This document shows positions 45,866 to 57,189 of a DNA stretch of 64,000 bases, in pieces; position 1 is the stretch's first letter, and the number at the start of each line of letters is the position of its first letter. The translations under genes were made by a program, and so were the position numbers. The notes below the pieces were generated by a model. That model saw only the letters and a list, made by a program, of their open reading frames with translations. It was not told the origin of the DNA and ran no database searches. Source of the DNA: Asterias amurensis (lineage: Eukaryota; Echinodermata; Asteroidea; Forcipulatida; Asteriidae); NCBI RefSeq assembly GCF_032118995.1, contig NC_092656.1, forward strand, positions 18,992,965 to 19,056,964. Reading direction: 5' to 3'.

Positions 45866-48800
45866 ATGGCGGACTCCAGTAATCAACGCAACGAGGCGAC
45901 GAATGGAGGCCAGATTGCGATGGAACTGAACTGTTTAAAAGGCGACTGGGGTATACCTTCTGTAGACAGAAAGTGCCTGAATATTTTGGTATGAAAATAT
46001 CACTCATTTTGTTTAATTATAGATTATTCAACACAGAGCAATCAATCAACCACATGCACACACACTCACACTAAGTTGACTAAGTTATGACTAAGTCACT
46101 AGTGTGTGAATGAGTGAATGGGACGAAAAACGCTGGCATTCTTTATTATTAATTTAAGCGCATAAAATACATTCAATTCACCCGTGCACTACGGACCCGG
46201 TGCAAAGTGTCCGGGGAAAGTTTCCGGATAAGTTTCCGTATGGCGCCACCACCTTTTCCATTCTAAGTTACCTCACTCGATCAAACAATGAAAAAAAAAA
46301 ATAATAATGTTCCCTTTTTGTAAAAATTTGTGAAAATGGGGGTACCAATGGAAAAGGGGTGGCATCATAGTATTCATACGGAAAGTTATCCAAAAAAAAT
46401 GGATTAGCGTCAGATGAGATATTCATTGGGTAAAAATGAATTAAAAAGTGGTGGCAGGATAGTTTCCGTATGGCACCACCACTTTTTCATTGGTATGATT
46501 TATGAAATAATATAGTCTTGGATATAGTATCTAATTTACCTCAATGACTATCCCTTTTTGTAAAAGAAAAGAGTGAACAAGTGGGGGCGCCATACAGAAA
46601 GTTATTGGAATTCTAATCCAAAGTAAAGATAGATTTATTATTATTATTTTTTTTTTTTTGACAGACATATGGACAGTTTGCAGGTGCATCCCTGAAAGTA
46701 AAGAACAATGGAAATTTGTGGAGAAACCCGTCAGGTATAGCCATCAATTCTTTTCATTCAACTTATTTTTTGTTGGTTGTCTTTTCCTTCTTCTTTTCTT
46801 GTTTTAATATACATAAAGTGTGATCACAGTCGACTCACATTATTAGTTTCCTCCGTCAGGCCATTTCCCAGTTTTCCGAGCTGCCCAAGAGGTCCTGAAG
46901 TCAGACACTCAAGTTATAAAGTACTTCCAAGACAACCAGTTGGATCTAGATGAAGAATTGACGGACCAACAGAGGGCAGATGTCCTGGCGTTTCAGGCAT
47001 TGATGGAAGAGAAATTTCTACCTGGATTGGTAAGGTTTAAAAACCATTTAACTGTATGACCTTTCATATGATTATGGTTTTACCCAGAGGTCATGGACGC
47101 TGGTGCCCTGGTCTTGGCCTTGGTGCCCCTCCAAACATTTTCTGTAGTCTTTACATTTTTTCGATGAAAGTGCCCTGTGCAAAATTACAGTGGCCTTGCC
47201 CTCTCAAAGATAAATTCCAGCTTGAGTAATGTACTTACTATTATATGCAGCATGCAATTTAAAGTTTTCATCAATGGCAATGAATGCACACATCCAAAAA
47301 TCATTGACGTTTTTATATTTCATTGTTCACAGCTTCATGTGTGGTGGATAGATGCTAAAAACTATGTCGAATTTACAAGGCCTTGGTACGCAAAAGCTCT
47401 CCAGTTCCCTTTGAATTACTTCATCCCTGGACGATGGCATCGAGAAGCGGAGCTTAGAGTGGAGGAGACAAGGGGAGGCAGCCACATGGAGCCACAAGAA
47501 GTCACCAACAGAGTAAGTGTTGAAAAGATACAGAAAACAGGAATGAGAAATTTCACACTTTTTAGCTGAATTCAGACTTTTTTTGTGTGTACCTCATAAA
47601 CAGAAAATGCCGTATTTTTTCTCAAAATAAAAACAAGTCATGTTCTTTGATCTACCTTTCTTGTGCTGAGGACACTGCTCCCAGAAGCTCCTTGGAATCT
47701 ATAACTCCAGGGGTTGCCAAAATTAAAAAGATTAAAATTTTATCACTTTAAAAGAACACGTTGCCTTGGATCGAACGAGTTGGTCTATAAAAAGCATTTG
47801 TAACCGTTTGTTATAAAATGCATATGTTTGGAAAGATGTAGAATACAGTGATCCACACTAATTTGCCTCGAAATTGCGTGGTTTTCCTTTTACTTTGCGA
47901 ACTAACACGGTCGGCCATTTATGGGAGTCAAAAACTTGTAAAAGGAAAACCGTGCAATTTCGAGGCAAACTTGTGTGGGTCATTGTATTCTACTTTTACA
48001 TCATCTTTCTAACCAATGCATTTTATAACAAATGGTTACAAACGCTTTTCAAAGACCAACTCGACTGATCCAAGGCAACGTGTTCCTTTAATGTACCTCC
48101 TTAGATCTGGATCACAGTTCCAGACTTCTTTGTCATCACTGACTCTCATCCCTGACATGTGCTGAGATTTTATACTTAATTATAAAACTCAGTGATTTTA
48201 AATTGTCTCATTTTTGTCAAGGTTCTCCCCAGGTTTTTTTTCAAAACTGGGGGCATTCTGGACCTCCATTTTTTAGATTTGACCGAAGGATGCTGAATTG
48301 AAACAAAGTCTTTGGAATGTTTTCTACTTTGTGTTTATCTTGGTGTTAAAAGCCCTACTTGGCAATCTGGAGCATTCTATATGACTTCTCTTGATTTTTG
48401 TGTGAAAATGTTTCTTACTATTGTTTATTTTGCGGTATCAGCCAAAATTTGTACGTATTAGCATGTAATTGCGTCATCGGCTCGATACGCTAATGTAGCT
48501 TGTGCATGTGGAGAAAGTCTCTGTTGAAAACTCATTTTTTGTTTAAAGCTGCTTATTTGTACCTTTCTCTCTTTGCATTTTTAATGTTCTCTTTATGCGC
48601 TTAGAGGCTTTTTGCATTAGGCGCTTTACAAACGTCTTCTTGTTATTATTATTTGTCTTTGATCAACTTCTTATGATGTTGAGTTCTTCCTTCTCTATTG
48701 ATAGGTATGCAGTGATGCTAAGGAATGTTTGAATCTCCTCTCTGTCAGACTTGGAGAAGAAGACTTCTTCTTTGGTAAAGTGTAAGTACCAGAGTTGTTC

Positions 48801-50545
48801 GAGATGAAACAAATTCAATTTGGGAAGTGGAGGTCTTAACTGAGTAGCTAATGCATACTACAATACTTACCATCACTGGTCAATGAACCTTTTGCGAGTT
48901 AGATTTGTATAATGTGTGGTACAATGAATTGCTCAGTTGCAATTGACTGCCTTAATTTGAATTCCTGAGACTAAAGACAGTTGCTATAGCACATGGTTCG
49001 GGCAAGCTTTTGTATAGCAACTTGCAGACGAGCAAACCTGTAAAACTCTGTGGATAGTGGATGATACCCATGCCTACATCATTTGTGTGAAGGGGACAAC
49101 CCTGTGTCAACCCCAGGAGTAGCTTGCAATGTGCCCCTGGTGACATTTAAGTGTAGCCCTCAACTTGAAGTGGCCGTCCGTTGCCTTGTGATGTTAGGCA
49201 ATTACTCATAAATAAATAAAAGTAATAAAATAATACAATTTCAAATTAATCAATTATTCCAGCTTTGCAATCTCTTCATTGGCTTCCTATTCATTCTCGC
49301 ATCATCTTCAAAATTCTCCTTTAAACATTTCAATGCAGTCGTGGAAGGGGACCAACTTACCTGAAAGATCTACTAACTCCATACACTCCTACTAGAAACC
49401 TCCGTTCTGCTAACAAAGACACCCTCGTTATTCCTAAAGTTGCCACCAAAGCATATGGTCAACGTAGTTATCAGTTTGCTGCTCCTCACTTATGGAACAA
49501 TCTCCCTCTACACATCAGACAAGCCACCACGATCTCAAGTTTCAAGACTCTTCTCAAAACATATCTATTCAAATCTTCATATACTTAATTATTCTTTTGT
49601 TTTCCTCTGAGCGCTTAGAGACTTTCTTTTGGAGGTGTTAGGCGCTATAGAAATACGGTTGTTATTATTATTATTATAATCAGCAAAGTGTATTATTGTG
49701 TTTCAGACCTACATCTTTAGATGCTTTGATATTTAGCTACATCGCTCCATTACTACGAGCACCACTCCCTAGCAACCAACTTCAGATGCATCTTAAAGGA
49801 GCAGACAACCTTTGTAGTTTCTGCTCTCGCATCTTGTTGAGGTACTTCCCTGAGGAACCCCAAGGTAAAATCAAATTGTTGTATGTTTTTTAAGTAAATA
49901 GAGTTATTAATTTTGGTTTTACTGTATGTTCAGTACTTTCCCGAGCTTTGAGAAGAATTAACAGGCATACTACTCGGGTGGGACTGAACCCACGACCAAA
50001 ATTGCCTGGTAGCTAGAGGCAGCTCGAATCCTATATTTGAGCAGCCAATCGAACTGCCTCTAGCTACAAGGCAATCTTGGTGGTCTAGTAGATCTGAAAG
50101 ATCTATTCTTTAAAAAATAAAAATTTTAGTAAAATTCTCAGCCGGTAAAATATTTGAGGATTTGAGATTTGCAGTCTTGTGGAGTTTTACCTTGATTTCG
50201 ATCCCTATTTTGGTTTGGTCAATTTTGTCTGTAAACACACAAACCAAACAGTGCACTCCTATAGTGTCCTAGTTATCTCAAAGTTGTTGTGCTGCCATCA
50301 GTGATTTCCAAATTTGTTTCTTTGTTTCACCCACAGGTACCCAGCAATCTACCTCCAAGACGTCAACGGACGATTCCTTTGACGACCCACACAAGAGACG
50401 CAATCAGGTGCTGGCTGCTCTATTTGCATTGACAGCCATGGTTAGCTATGCATTCATGAATGGTCTGGTCAGATTACAGGTAACGGACTCTGGTGATGGA
50501 GGAATCGAACTTGAATATGAAGAGGAAGACGATAAACCAAATTAG
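45866..50545 (+). CDS. MTX1: Metaxin-1-like mitochondrial outer-membrane protein
   Basis: Seven exons: 45866-45988, 46665-46734, 46860-47029, 47333-47512, 48705-48781, 49707-49864 and 50337-50545. Junctions are GT-AG and phases close to 328 residues (human MTX1 about 317). The N-terminal GST-like half has MELNCLKGDWGIPSVD, TYGQFAGASLKV and LAFQALMEEKFLPGL, followed by WWIDAKNYVEFTRPWYA, PFPLNYFIPGR, SDAKECLNLLSVRLGEEDFF and PTSLDALIFSYIAPLL. Residues 284-304 (VLAALFALTAMVSYAFMNGL) form a C-terminal tail anchor before an acidic tail. The tail anchor favours MTX1 over MTX3. The family acts with SAM50/MTX2 in beta-barrel protein import and mitochondrial architecture. The last coding segment is triplicated just downstream. 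A possible AATAAA lies at 51509. The identification as a metaxin is firm; 1 versus 3 is less so. Confidence 0.94.
46226..46600. repeat. Compound copy of the CCACCACTTTTTCA repeat
   Basis: TTTCCGTATGGCGCCACCAC occurs twice in direct orientation and its complement (GTGGGGGCGCCATACAGAAA, AAAAGTGGTGGCAGGATAG) also occurs. This suggests two or more inverted-repeat copies side by side in metaxin intron 1. Compare 22060-22355. Confidence 0.6.
47086..47215 (+). repeat. Dispersed repeat, GGCACCAAGGC family
   Basis: CTTGGCCTTGGTGCCCCTCC and GATGAAAGTGCCCTGTGCAA match 61219-61390 and the inverted copy at 10726-10925. Confidence 0.55.
47748..48091. mobile_element. TTAA MITE, family B copy 2
   Basis: TTAAAAGAACACGTTGCCTT and AAGGCAACGTGTTCCTTTAA bound a palindromic interior around GGCCATTTATGGGAGTC. 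It lies in metaxin intron 4. Confidence 0.85.
48520..48662 (+). mobile_element. LINE 3' tail fragment
   Basis: GCGCTTAGAGGCTTTTTGCA followed by AGGCGCTTTACAAACG and (TTA)n is the L2/CR1-style 3' tail, also seen at 49600-49679. Confidence 0.6.
49258..49679 (+). mobile_element. L2/CR1-like LINE 3' end
   Basis: It encodes the late RT/C-terminal signature LHWLPIHSRIIFKILL, then [40 protein letters not shown] and SFKTLLKTYLFKS. This is followed by a 3' UTR with GTTAGGCGCTATAGAAATAC and a (TTA)n tail. It is 5'-truncated with one early frame interruption, in metaxin intron 5, and ends 28 bp before exon 6. Confidence 0.88.
49975..50095. repeat. tRNA-like inverted repeat
   Basis: GCCTGGTAGCTAGAGGCAG and CTGCCTCTAGCTACAAGGC are inverted around 50 bp. 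The flank GGGACTGAACCCAC resembles a tRNA T arm on the minus strand. It is related to 31335-31435. Confidence 0.55.
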
Positions 50546-50970
50546 AATATGGAGACAAAAAACATTTAAAACAACCTTAACCCACAATCTATCGCAAGGT
50601 TTTGTTTGAGATAGATCCTGTACCCAAAAATGGTCTGGTCAGATTACAGATAACGGACTCTAGTGATGGAGGAATCGAACTTGAATATGAAGAGGAAGAC
50701 GATAAACCAAATTAGAATATGGAGACAGAAAAACATCTAAAACAACCTTAACCCACAATCTATCGCAAGGTTTTGTTTGAGATAGATCCTGTACCCAAAA
50801 ATGGTCTGGTCAGATTACAGATAACGGACTCTAGTGATGGAGGAATCGAACTTGAATATGAAGAGGAAGACGATAAACCGAATTAGAATATGGAGACAAA
50901 AAACATTTAAAACAACCTTAACCCACAATCTATCGCAAGGTTTTGTTTGAGATAGATCCTGTACCCAAAA
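50461..50970 (+). repeat. Three tandem copies of the metaxin 3' coding end
   Basis: Units of about 170 bp are at 50461-50630, 50631-50801 and 50802-50970. Each carries the last 28 codons and stop of metaxin plus the start of the 3' UTR. Units 2 and 3 share changes that unit 1 lacks (CAGATAACGG for CAGGTAACGG; Gly to Ser), and their reading frame is intact. Only unit 1 is needed for the predicted CDS. Confidence 0.95.
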
Positions 50971-52618
50971 CCACCTGAATATTGAGACAAGGTACACCAA
51001 CTGCCTTATACCTAATGGAGGGATACTGTCAGCTAAAAGTGCTTCCATTTGTGAGCATAAAGAGATTTTAGATAAAACTGTAACAAGTTGCTTTCAATTT
51101 GCAACCTATCGTAAAACTAAACAGCTTTTAAAAGGTGTCCTTGCCTCGAGCAATTCAGTGTATAAAACTCTGACTGTTGACCGGCTGTAAGCAACAACTG
51201 TTTCTGTCATTTGCCAGTGACGGCCAATTCAACCGAAACAATTATTGGTCACGACCGCGAAAATTATATTGACAATTTATTATTAAATAAGGTTATAAAC
51301 TAGGGCCCTTTTACTGTCAGTGAGTTGTCCCGCCCAACTACCTCTCGCCATGAAGTCCAAGAGGATAAAACTTGAATGAAAAATGTAATAATTTTGAGGA
51401 TGTGTATTTGGAAGAAGTGGGCTGAATCGAAGAACGAAAAACATTTTTTTCCTTTTTTTCTAATTGATAATTCTGTTAAAACGCATAGCAAGACGTCCCA
51501 TCTGGGCCAAATAAATGTATAGTTCTCATGTTGTGTTTCTTGAACATTAAAACAAATTTGGAATCAAATTTCAAATTAATTTAATATCAAAGTGGTCTGT
51601 GTTTTTTCTCAATGATATGAACACCCTGCTGTTCTAGTAACTGGTACTCCGATTATCTACTCCACGGCAGTAGAATAAAGCAAGACAGTTCCCTAAGAAC
51701 AACTCTACCTGGCAAGTAGATACACACATGGTGTTACCCCAAACCAAATATATATTGATACCCACCATGCAATGCCTCAAATCCTATAACTGGTACTTTC
51801 TATTTCCTTTTGTTATTGGATACCTTACTCCCTTCCAGTGATGGTTATTCGCCTAAAGATGTGGGTGACGTCTTAAGGACACTTGAACGATGGGCCATTT
51901 TTAATAAGATGTTCAGCTATTGTATTGTGTTTTTCTTACACACAAAGAACAAAAGGAAAACTGAAATCCTAAATGATGCCCGCCCAAGCCCCTCCCCCAA
52001 ATGCTGTCCCTAATCAAAATATTCCATTCTAGACTGATTTGAGACCCCAAGAAAAGGCATACATTGTAAAAAATTTGCCCTATTGTGAACTGCGGAACGT
52101 TGACTTTCAACTTGAGATATTTTGGATGACATGACACAAGCACTGAAAAAATAGTTTCTATTTGCCGGGAGGTGCAGGGATATTTTTTAAGATTAATGCT
52201 CAGACGTTTGTAAAATTATAACGGGTACTTTTATTTGAATGGTGAATAACTTACTGGGCACTGAGACTTTCCATGTTAAATTGAACAGAGGATTGAAGGT
52301 CAAGAGGCAATGAATCAATCTCTTTTTACTTTATTTTTCTTCTTTACTCTATTTTTCGTTTATTTTTGAATATTTGTTTGTTTGCACTGTATGCTTTGGG
52401 AGTTTATTTAGTGGGGTGCACCACCCAGAACCCGCCCACTTTCAATGCACTATTGCTGCAGTGCGCCCTCAATCGACACTTGTGAACCAGCATTTTGTGA
52501 ACATAATACATGTAATATCGTACGTGCACTTCTGCACATATCAACACTGTTACTGTCATCGGAACTCCAAATTTAGTTGTTGTTTTTGGGGGTAAGAAGA
52601 GAATGTGAATTAGCAACA
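50971..52618. other. Metaxin 3' flank and MCEE upstream region
   Basis: Candidate polyadenylation hexamer AATAAA at 51509. About 650 bp upstream of the MCEE ATG is low-feature sequence with no clear promoter motif. I see no gene. Confidence 0.4.
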
Positions 52619-55600
52619 ATGGCAGCTTCTTGGGTCAGGTTAGGAATTCAACAAGCCTTGAAGTGCTCGGTAAGAAGTTGTCTTTGGAATGATACTGCCT
52701 CACTAGTTGCGATGACGTCAGACGTAACCCTCCTGCCGACGGCTACGCCGTCGGCAGGAGGGTTACGTTATCGCAATTAACTCTAGCCCCACTTGTGTGG
52801 CCAAGTATTAAGTAAGGATTCAGCTATCCTTGGCCACACAAGTGGGGCTACATGGTGCCCTGTTTTTGTTTGTGGTGCCCTTTGCAAAGCATAAGATAGT
52901 CATCTCATAATATAGCATGCCCCTTATTTATCAATCAGACTCAGAGGATAACAAATTGCTATGCCCCAAACAAAGCCCAAAGCCTGGGGCTGGGTAAGTC
53001 AATCGGCACTATTATCGTGATTCAGAAACGCAATGCATTGTGGGAAGGAATATGGGGCGGTTTCTATGCAGTTTCTATACCCCCTACGACTCGCGCACGC
53101 AACGCCTATACCTTTGTGTGGGTTCAACAGCGCCCTCTCTTGATATTTTGCTATTCGCGATAAACCCTATAGACCGATCCATCGCATTAGGCTCCGCCCA
53201 CGACGCACATGTGAGCAAGAGCACGTGGGGCTCGCCAATGCCTTTCTGCACAACTCTTCCGCGCGGGCCAAGATACGCGCACGCTTGTCGGACCTTATTT
53301 GTCGGACCTTCGTTGTGTGTGGTTGGTCAATACGCAATGGGGCACAGCTTAGTGGATCGGTCTGTTGTGTTCAGAGTTTATTTGCACCAAGGTGCTTTCG
53401 TTATTGGGTGCGTTCGTTTAGCTTCCCTGGGTCTCCCCAGCGTAGCTCACGCGGGTGAGCCCCTGACAAGAGCTAAACGAACGACCACTCACCACTCTCG
53501 TAGTGATGTCGTTTACCTGGGGTCAGCCCTCAAGTGACCAACTCCACAAGCAGGGCACTGGGGGCTGACCTGGGTGAGCACCTGGAATGACGTCAAAAGC
53601 TATCCGAACGCACCGGGGCAGACCGTTGGTGACCCAGGGAAGCTAAACGAACGCACCCATTATTGTCATTGAATAAAAAACTGATTTGTGGGGTTGAACA
53701 AAGAATTGACTAGAGTGGGATTCGAACCAACGACCTCCGGATTAACGTGCCGGCGCTCTACCAACTGAGCTATCTAGCCCTATATTGGCGGCGTCCCTAT
53801 TTTGTCAATATCTTTATTCAGGGGTGAATAAAAAAACTAACGCAGGCAAAATATTTCTTGTTTTATTGTAGAGGGTAACCTTATCAAGACCCTACTCTTC
53901 AGAAAACTTGTGGAAACTTGGACGAATAAACCATGTGGCAATAGTGGTGCCCAATCTCGGTGAGTACTGTTTCTGTGTATGTAAATTTAGTCTGGTTCTT
54001 TGTTCTTTCCATACCCTAGAAGATAACTTTTGAGTAGAAGTGTACATGTAGGCCCTATCCAATGAGAAGTGCTCAAAGGTGGCTTAACGTTTATGAGAAG
54101 GGGTATTCAGAATCAAATGTCAAAAAAAAATCCTTGAAATGGTTATGATCCACCCCTAAATTAATTGACTTACTATTTTGTCTATTACAAACACACACTG
54201 TAGGACAAAGTGATGTCACAAATGAAGTAAAATTGTTTTATGACTGCTGTCCCAGCTCGGAACATTTAAAAAACATATCTTTAAAAACAGAGGACATAGA
54301 CTGACAAAAACGAGGACCTTAACACAATACACACAAAATTTAAGTTTGCTTTCCCCTTTGGCAAAGTTTGTTACCGAGTCTAAACAATTCTACAATCAAT
54401 CAAAAAGATTACATAATGAATGCGAAGATACTTTTAATACTTATCTCAACAATATTTTGTTTCGTTGTATATTTTTTAGAAGAGGCAACAAATCTTTACA
54501 AGAATGTGTTCCAAGCAACAGTCAGTGAACCACAAGTGAGTATCTTAATGATTGTTAATATTATTATTTACTATTGTTTTTGTAATGAAACCCAAGGATG
54601 CCTTAAAGCCATTGGACCCTTTCACAGATTTACAAATAACTTACAGGGTTTACAGAAGGCAATGGTGAAAGACTTCTCTTGAAATATTATTCCATGAAAT
54701 GCTTTACTTTTTGAGAAAACAGCAAAACAATATAAATTCTCGTTAACGAGAATTACAGATTTCTTTTAAACACATGTCATGACACGGCGAATTGCGCGGA
54801 AACAAGGGTGGGTGTTTCCGTTGTTTTCTCCCGACTCCGATGACCGATTGAGCCTAAATTTTCACAGGTTTGTTATTTAATATAGAAGTTGTGGTACACA
54901 AAGAGTGGGCATTGGACAATACTGTTTACCGAAAGGGTCCAATGGCTTTAAAGGCAGTGGTAATTACTCAATCACTATTGGTAATTACTCAAAATAATTT
55001 TTAGCATAAAACCTTTCTTGGTGACGAGTAATGGGGAGAGGTTGATGGTATAACACATTGTGAGAAAGTCTGAAGTGCCATAGTTTTCGAGAAAGAAGTA
55101 ATTTTCCACAAATTTGATTTCGAGACCTCAGATTTAGAACTCGAGGTCTCGAAATCAACCATTTAAACGCACACAACTTTGTGTGACAAGGGTGTTTTTT
55201 TCTTTCATTGTTATCTCGCAAGTTCGATGACCGATTGAGCTCAAATTTTCACAGGTTTGTTATTTTATGCATATGTTGAGATACACCAACTGAGAAAACC
55301 GGTCTTTGACAATTACCAATAGTGTCCACTTGCTTAAAAGGGTCTGTTTTGGTTTTGTACTGACTCTAAAGATTAATGGCAATAAAATCCACCTGGTAAG
55401 AAGTACAGTAGCTTTCGATCGTAAGCCATAATTGCATTTTGAGACACATTTGATAAATTTGTCAAGCAGTATTTTCTGCCATTATGAAATTCAACCCCGG
55501 TGGCTAGCAACATTTTTTAATCCTTCAATTTAGAAACTTGTTGTTGTTAAGGATTAAAAGTAGTTATATTTGTTTAAAACCACTCGGTTTTTGTCATTTC

Positions 55601-55754
55601 AATGTAGGCCTTGCCTGAACACGGAGTGACGGCCGTCTTTGTAGAATTACCCAATTCCAAGTTGGAGCTGTTACAACCACTTGGTGATGATAACCCCATC
55701 CAGGGATTCCTTAAGAAGAAGCCCGGTGGTGGAATACACCACATTTGTCTTGAG
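52619..55754 (+). CDS. MCEE: Methylmalonyl-CoA epimerase, 5' part of gene
   Basis: Four exons: 52619-52669, 53872-53959, 54480-54535 and 55608-55754. Junctions are GT-AG and phases agree, giving 114 residues so far. Residues 1-27 are basic and Ser-rich without acidic residues, as in a mitochondrial presequence. Then come LWKLGRINHVAIVVPNL (His38 is a likely metal ligand), NLYKNVFQATVSEPQ, LPEHGVTAVFVELPNSKLEL, QPLGDDNPIQGFLKKKPGGG and IHHICLE with the second metal-binding His pair at 109-110. The enzyme interconverts (R)- and (S)-methylmalonyl-CoA in mitochondrial propionate catabolism and has the vicinal-oxygen-chelate fold. The C-terminal exon, which should begin VDN and carry the catalytic Glu, was not found before 64000, so the gene is 3' partial here. 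Confidence 0.93.
52707..52850. repeat. Two consecutive perfect hairpins
   Basis: The first hairpin is 52722-52768: arms ACGTAACCCTCCTGCCGACG(GC) and complement, with a 3-nt loop (TAC). Outer TTGCGAT/ATCGCAA pair beyond a bulge. The second has arms TAGCCCCACTTGTGTGGCCA(AG) at 52784-52805 and the exact complement at 52829-52850, with a 23-nt loop. Both lie in MCEE intron 1. Confidence 0.95.
53170..53363. mobile_element. Inverted-repeat element, AGACCGATCCA ends
   Basis: AGACCGATCCA at 53171 pairs with TGGATCGGTCT ending at about 53362. The interior is GC-rich (GCTCCGCCCACGACG). It is probably a MITE and is adjacent to the next one. Confidence 0.5.
53407..53660. mobile_element. MITE with GGGTGCGTTCGTTTAGCTTC ends
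   Basis: GGGTGCGTTCGTTTAGCTTC continuing to CCTGGGTC pairs with GACCCAGGGAAGCTAAACGA and on to CGCACCC. Flanking bases ATT on both sides could be a 3-bp target duplication, as in Harbinger-type elements. Confidence 0.75.
53700..53785 (-). repeat. tRNA-like SINE head or tRNA pseudogene
   Basis: The minus strand gives GGGCTAGATAGCTCAGTTGG, TAGAGCGCCGGCACGTTAAT and CCGGAGGTCGTTGGTTCGAA, a cloverleaf with good A and B boxes. The anticodon loop would read GTT but position 33 is C rather than T. Downstream AATTCTTTGTTCAACCCC looks like a repeat tail, so a SINE is more likely than a functional tRNA. Confidence 0.55.
54603..54951. mobile_element. TTAA MITE, family H
   Basis: TTAAAGCCATTGGACCCTTT and its complement ending TTTAA bound an interior that contains CGATGACCGATTGAG...AAATTTTCACAGGTTTGTTA, as in family A. 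Its right TTAA is also the left TTAA of the next element. Confidence 0.8.
54948..55337. mobile_element. TTAA MITE, family A copy 10
   Basis: It has a family A interior. The left terminus carries a short duplication of GGTAATTACTCAA, and the right end is decayed (CCACTTGCTTAA). It is in MCEE intron 3. Confidence 0.8.
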
Positions 55755-55839
55755 GTGAGGCCCCTTTCAATCACAATTCCATTTTATCTTTATTTTCATT
55801 TTTTCTTTTTTTTCTTTTTTTCATGTAGTGTGATAAAAA

Positions 55840-56094
55840 ATAGCTCTTAAAATTGGTTTTGAGAAATGAGACTTTGTCACTAAAATACGTTTAACACACT
55901 AAAATAATTTTCGTCTCACTGAGACAAAATTGTTTTTGTGACTTGTTTTACTCATTTCTCAAAAAATACAGCACCTCTGCAAGTAATATTTTAAGGGAAT
56001 CTTTCTACCATCATTATCTTCAAACGGTGCCAGTTTAATGTAAATCTGTGGACATAGTTTTTTTGTGTCCATCAAAATGTACCCAGACCCTTTA
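55840..56094. mobile_element. TTAA MITE, family G copy 2 (left end lost)
   Basis: GTCTCACTGAGACAAAATTG centre and the right end ATGTACCCAGACCCTTTAA match 39499-39848. The left terminus is missing. Confidence 0.65.
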
Positions 56095-56242
56095 ATTTTG
56101 TAATATTTTGATGTGCTTTTCATTAAAAAACATCAAAAAAATTATGGCTAGGTTAGGTCAAATAGTGTGATATGTTTCCTGCTTTTAGAGGGTGTGACCA
56201 TAGATTACCTCTGTCCTTACTCTATGGTGTGACATAGCAGGA

Positions 56243-56778
56243 AAGTGCCTTTATTTCATGGAGAAGAGATACAAGGTGGACAAGCTGTGCATATCTTTAC
56301 TTGTTCAGATGCTTCTTATAGTACAAACAAAACAGGAACAATGAACCTTAAAACCTACTTAAAAGAGTTGACAAGTTTGTGATGTAAGAATCTCTGAAGA
56401 GTTACATAACTTTGAAACTAGGACTACAGATTCCTGAACAACTCTCCCTGATTCTGTAAGTTTCCTTAAAAATAAACCAATCTTTCCATGTTCTGATGAG
56501 CAAATTAGGGAAGTGCCTTTATTTCATGGAGAAGAGATACAAGGTTGACAAGCTGTGCATATCTTTACTTGTTCAGATGCTTCTTATAGTACAAACAAAA
56601 CAGGAACAATGAACCTTAAAACCTACTTAAAAGAGTTGACAAGTTTGTGATGTAAGAATCTCTGAAGAGTTACATAACTTTGAAACTAGGACTACAGATT
56701 CCTGAACAACTCTCCCTGATTCTGTAAGTTTCCTTAAAAATAAACCAATCTTTCCATGTTCTGATGAGCAAATTAAAA
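56243..56778 (+). repeat. 268-bp tandem duplication
   Basis: Units at 56243-56510 and 56511-56778 differ at very few positions (for example ACAAGGTGGAC versus ACAAGGTTGAC). Both begin AAGTGCCTTTATTTCATGGA. I see no coding function. It lies downstream of MCEE exon 4, presumably in its last intron. Confidence 0.95.
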
Positions 56779-57189
56779 AATCTCCCTGCTTGTGGAAACT
56801 TTTTCCCTATTACATTACACTTAAGTATTTCCTTGATTATTTTTTATTTCTCTGTTTTTATTAAAAGTATATCTATCAACATCTTACTAAGCATTGAGGA
56901 AGGAAAATACCCCCCAAAATCCTTCCTCCATACTTAAACTATACACAATTTGTAGTCAAAAATCATTACCTTAACTCGCCATAGAGGGCAGCATTCATGG
57001 GAGTAGTTAAAGGGTATTTTGTACTTGGTCAATGGCTTGTTACTGTGCACAAGCTACACTTTGTACACTACTTGATGTATGGGACCTCAAATGCCATGCC
57101 ATGTGTGAAGCAGAACTGTCTAGTTTGGAGACTACATGTAAATTGTTTGCCACAAGAGATGTTTGATTTTAGACCAGTATCGTAGGACT

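Noticed and set aside
53040-53537. 165-codon frame in MCEE intron 1
   Set aside because: It spans two GC-rich inverted-repeat elements and has no domain.
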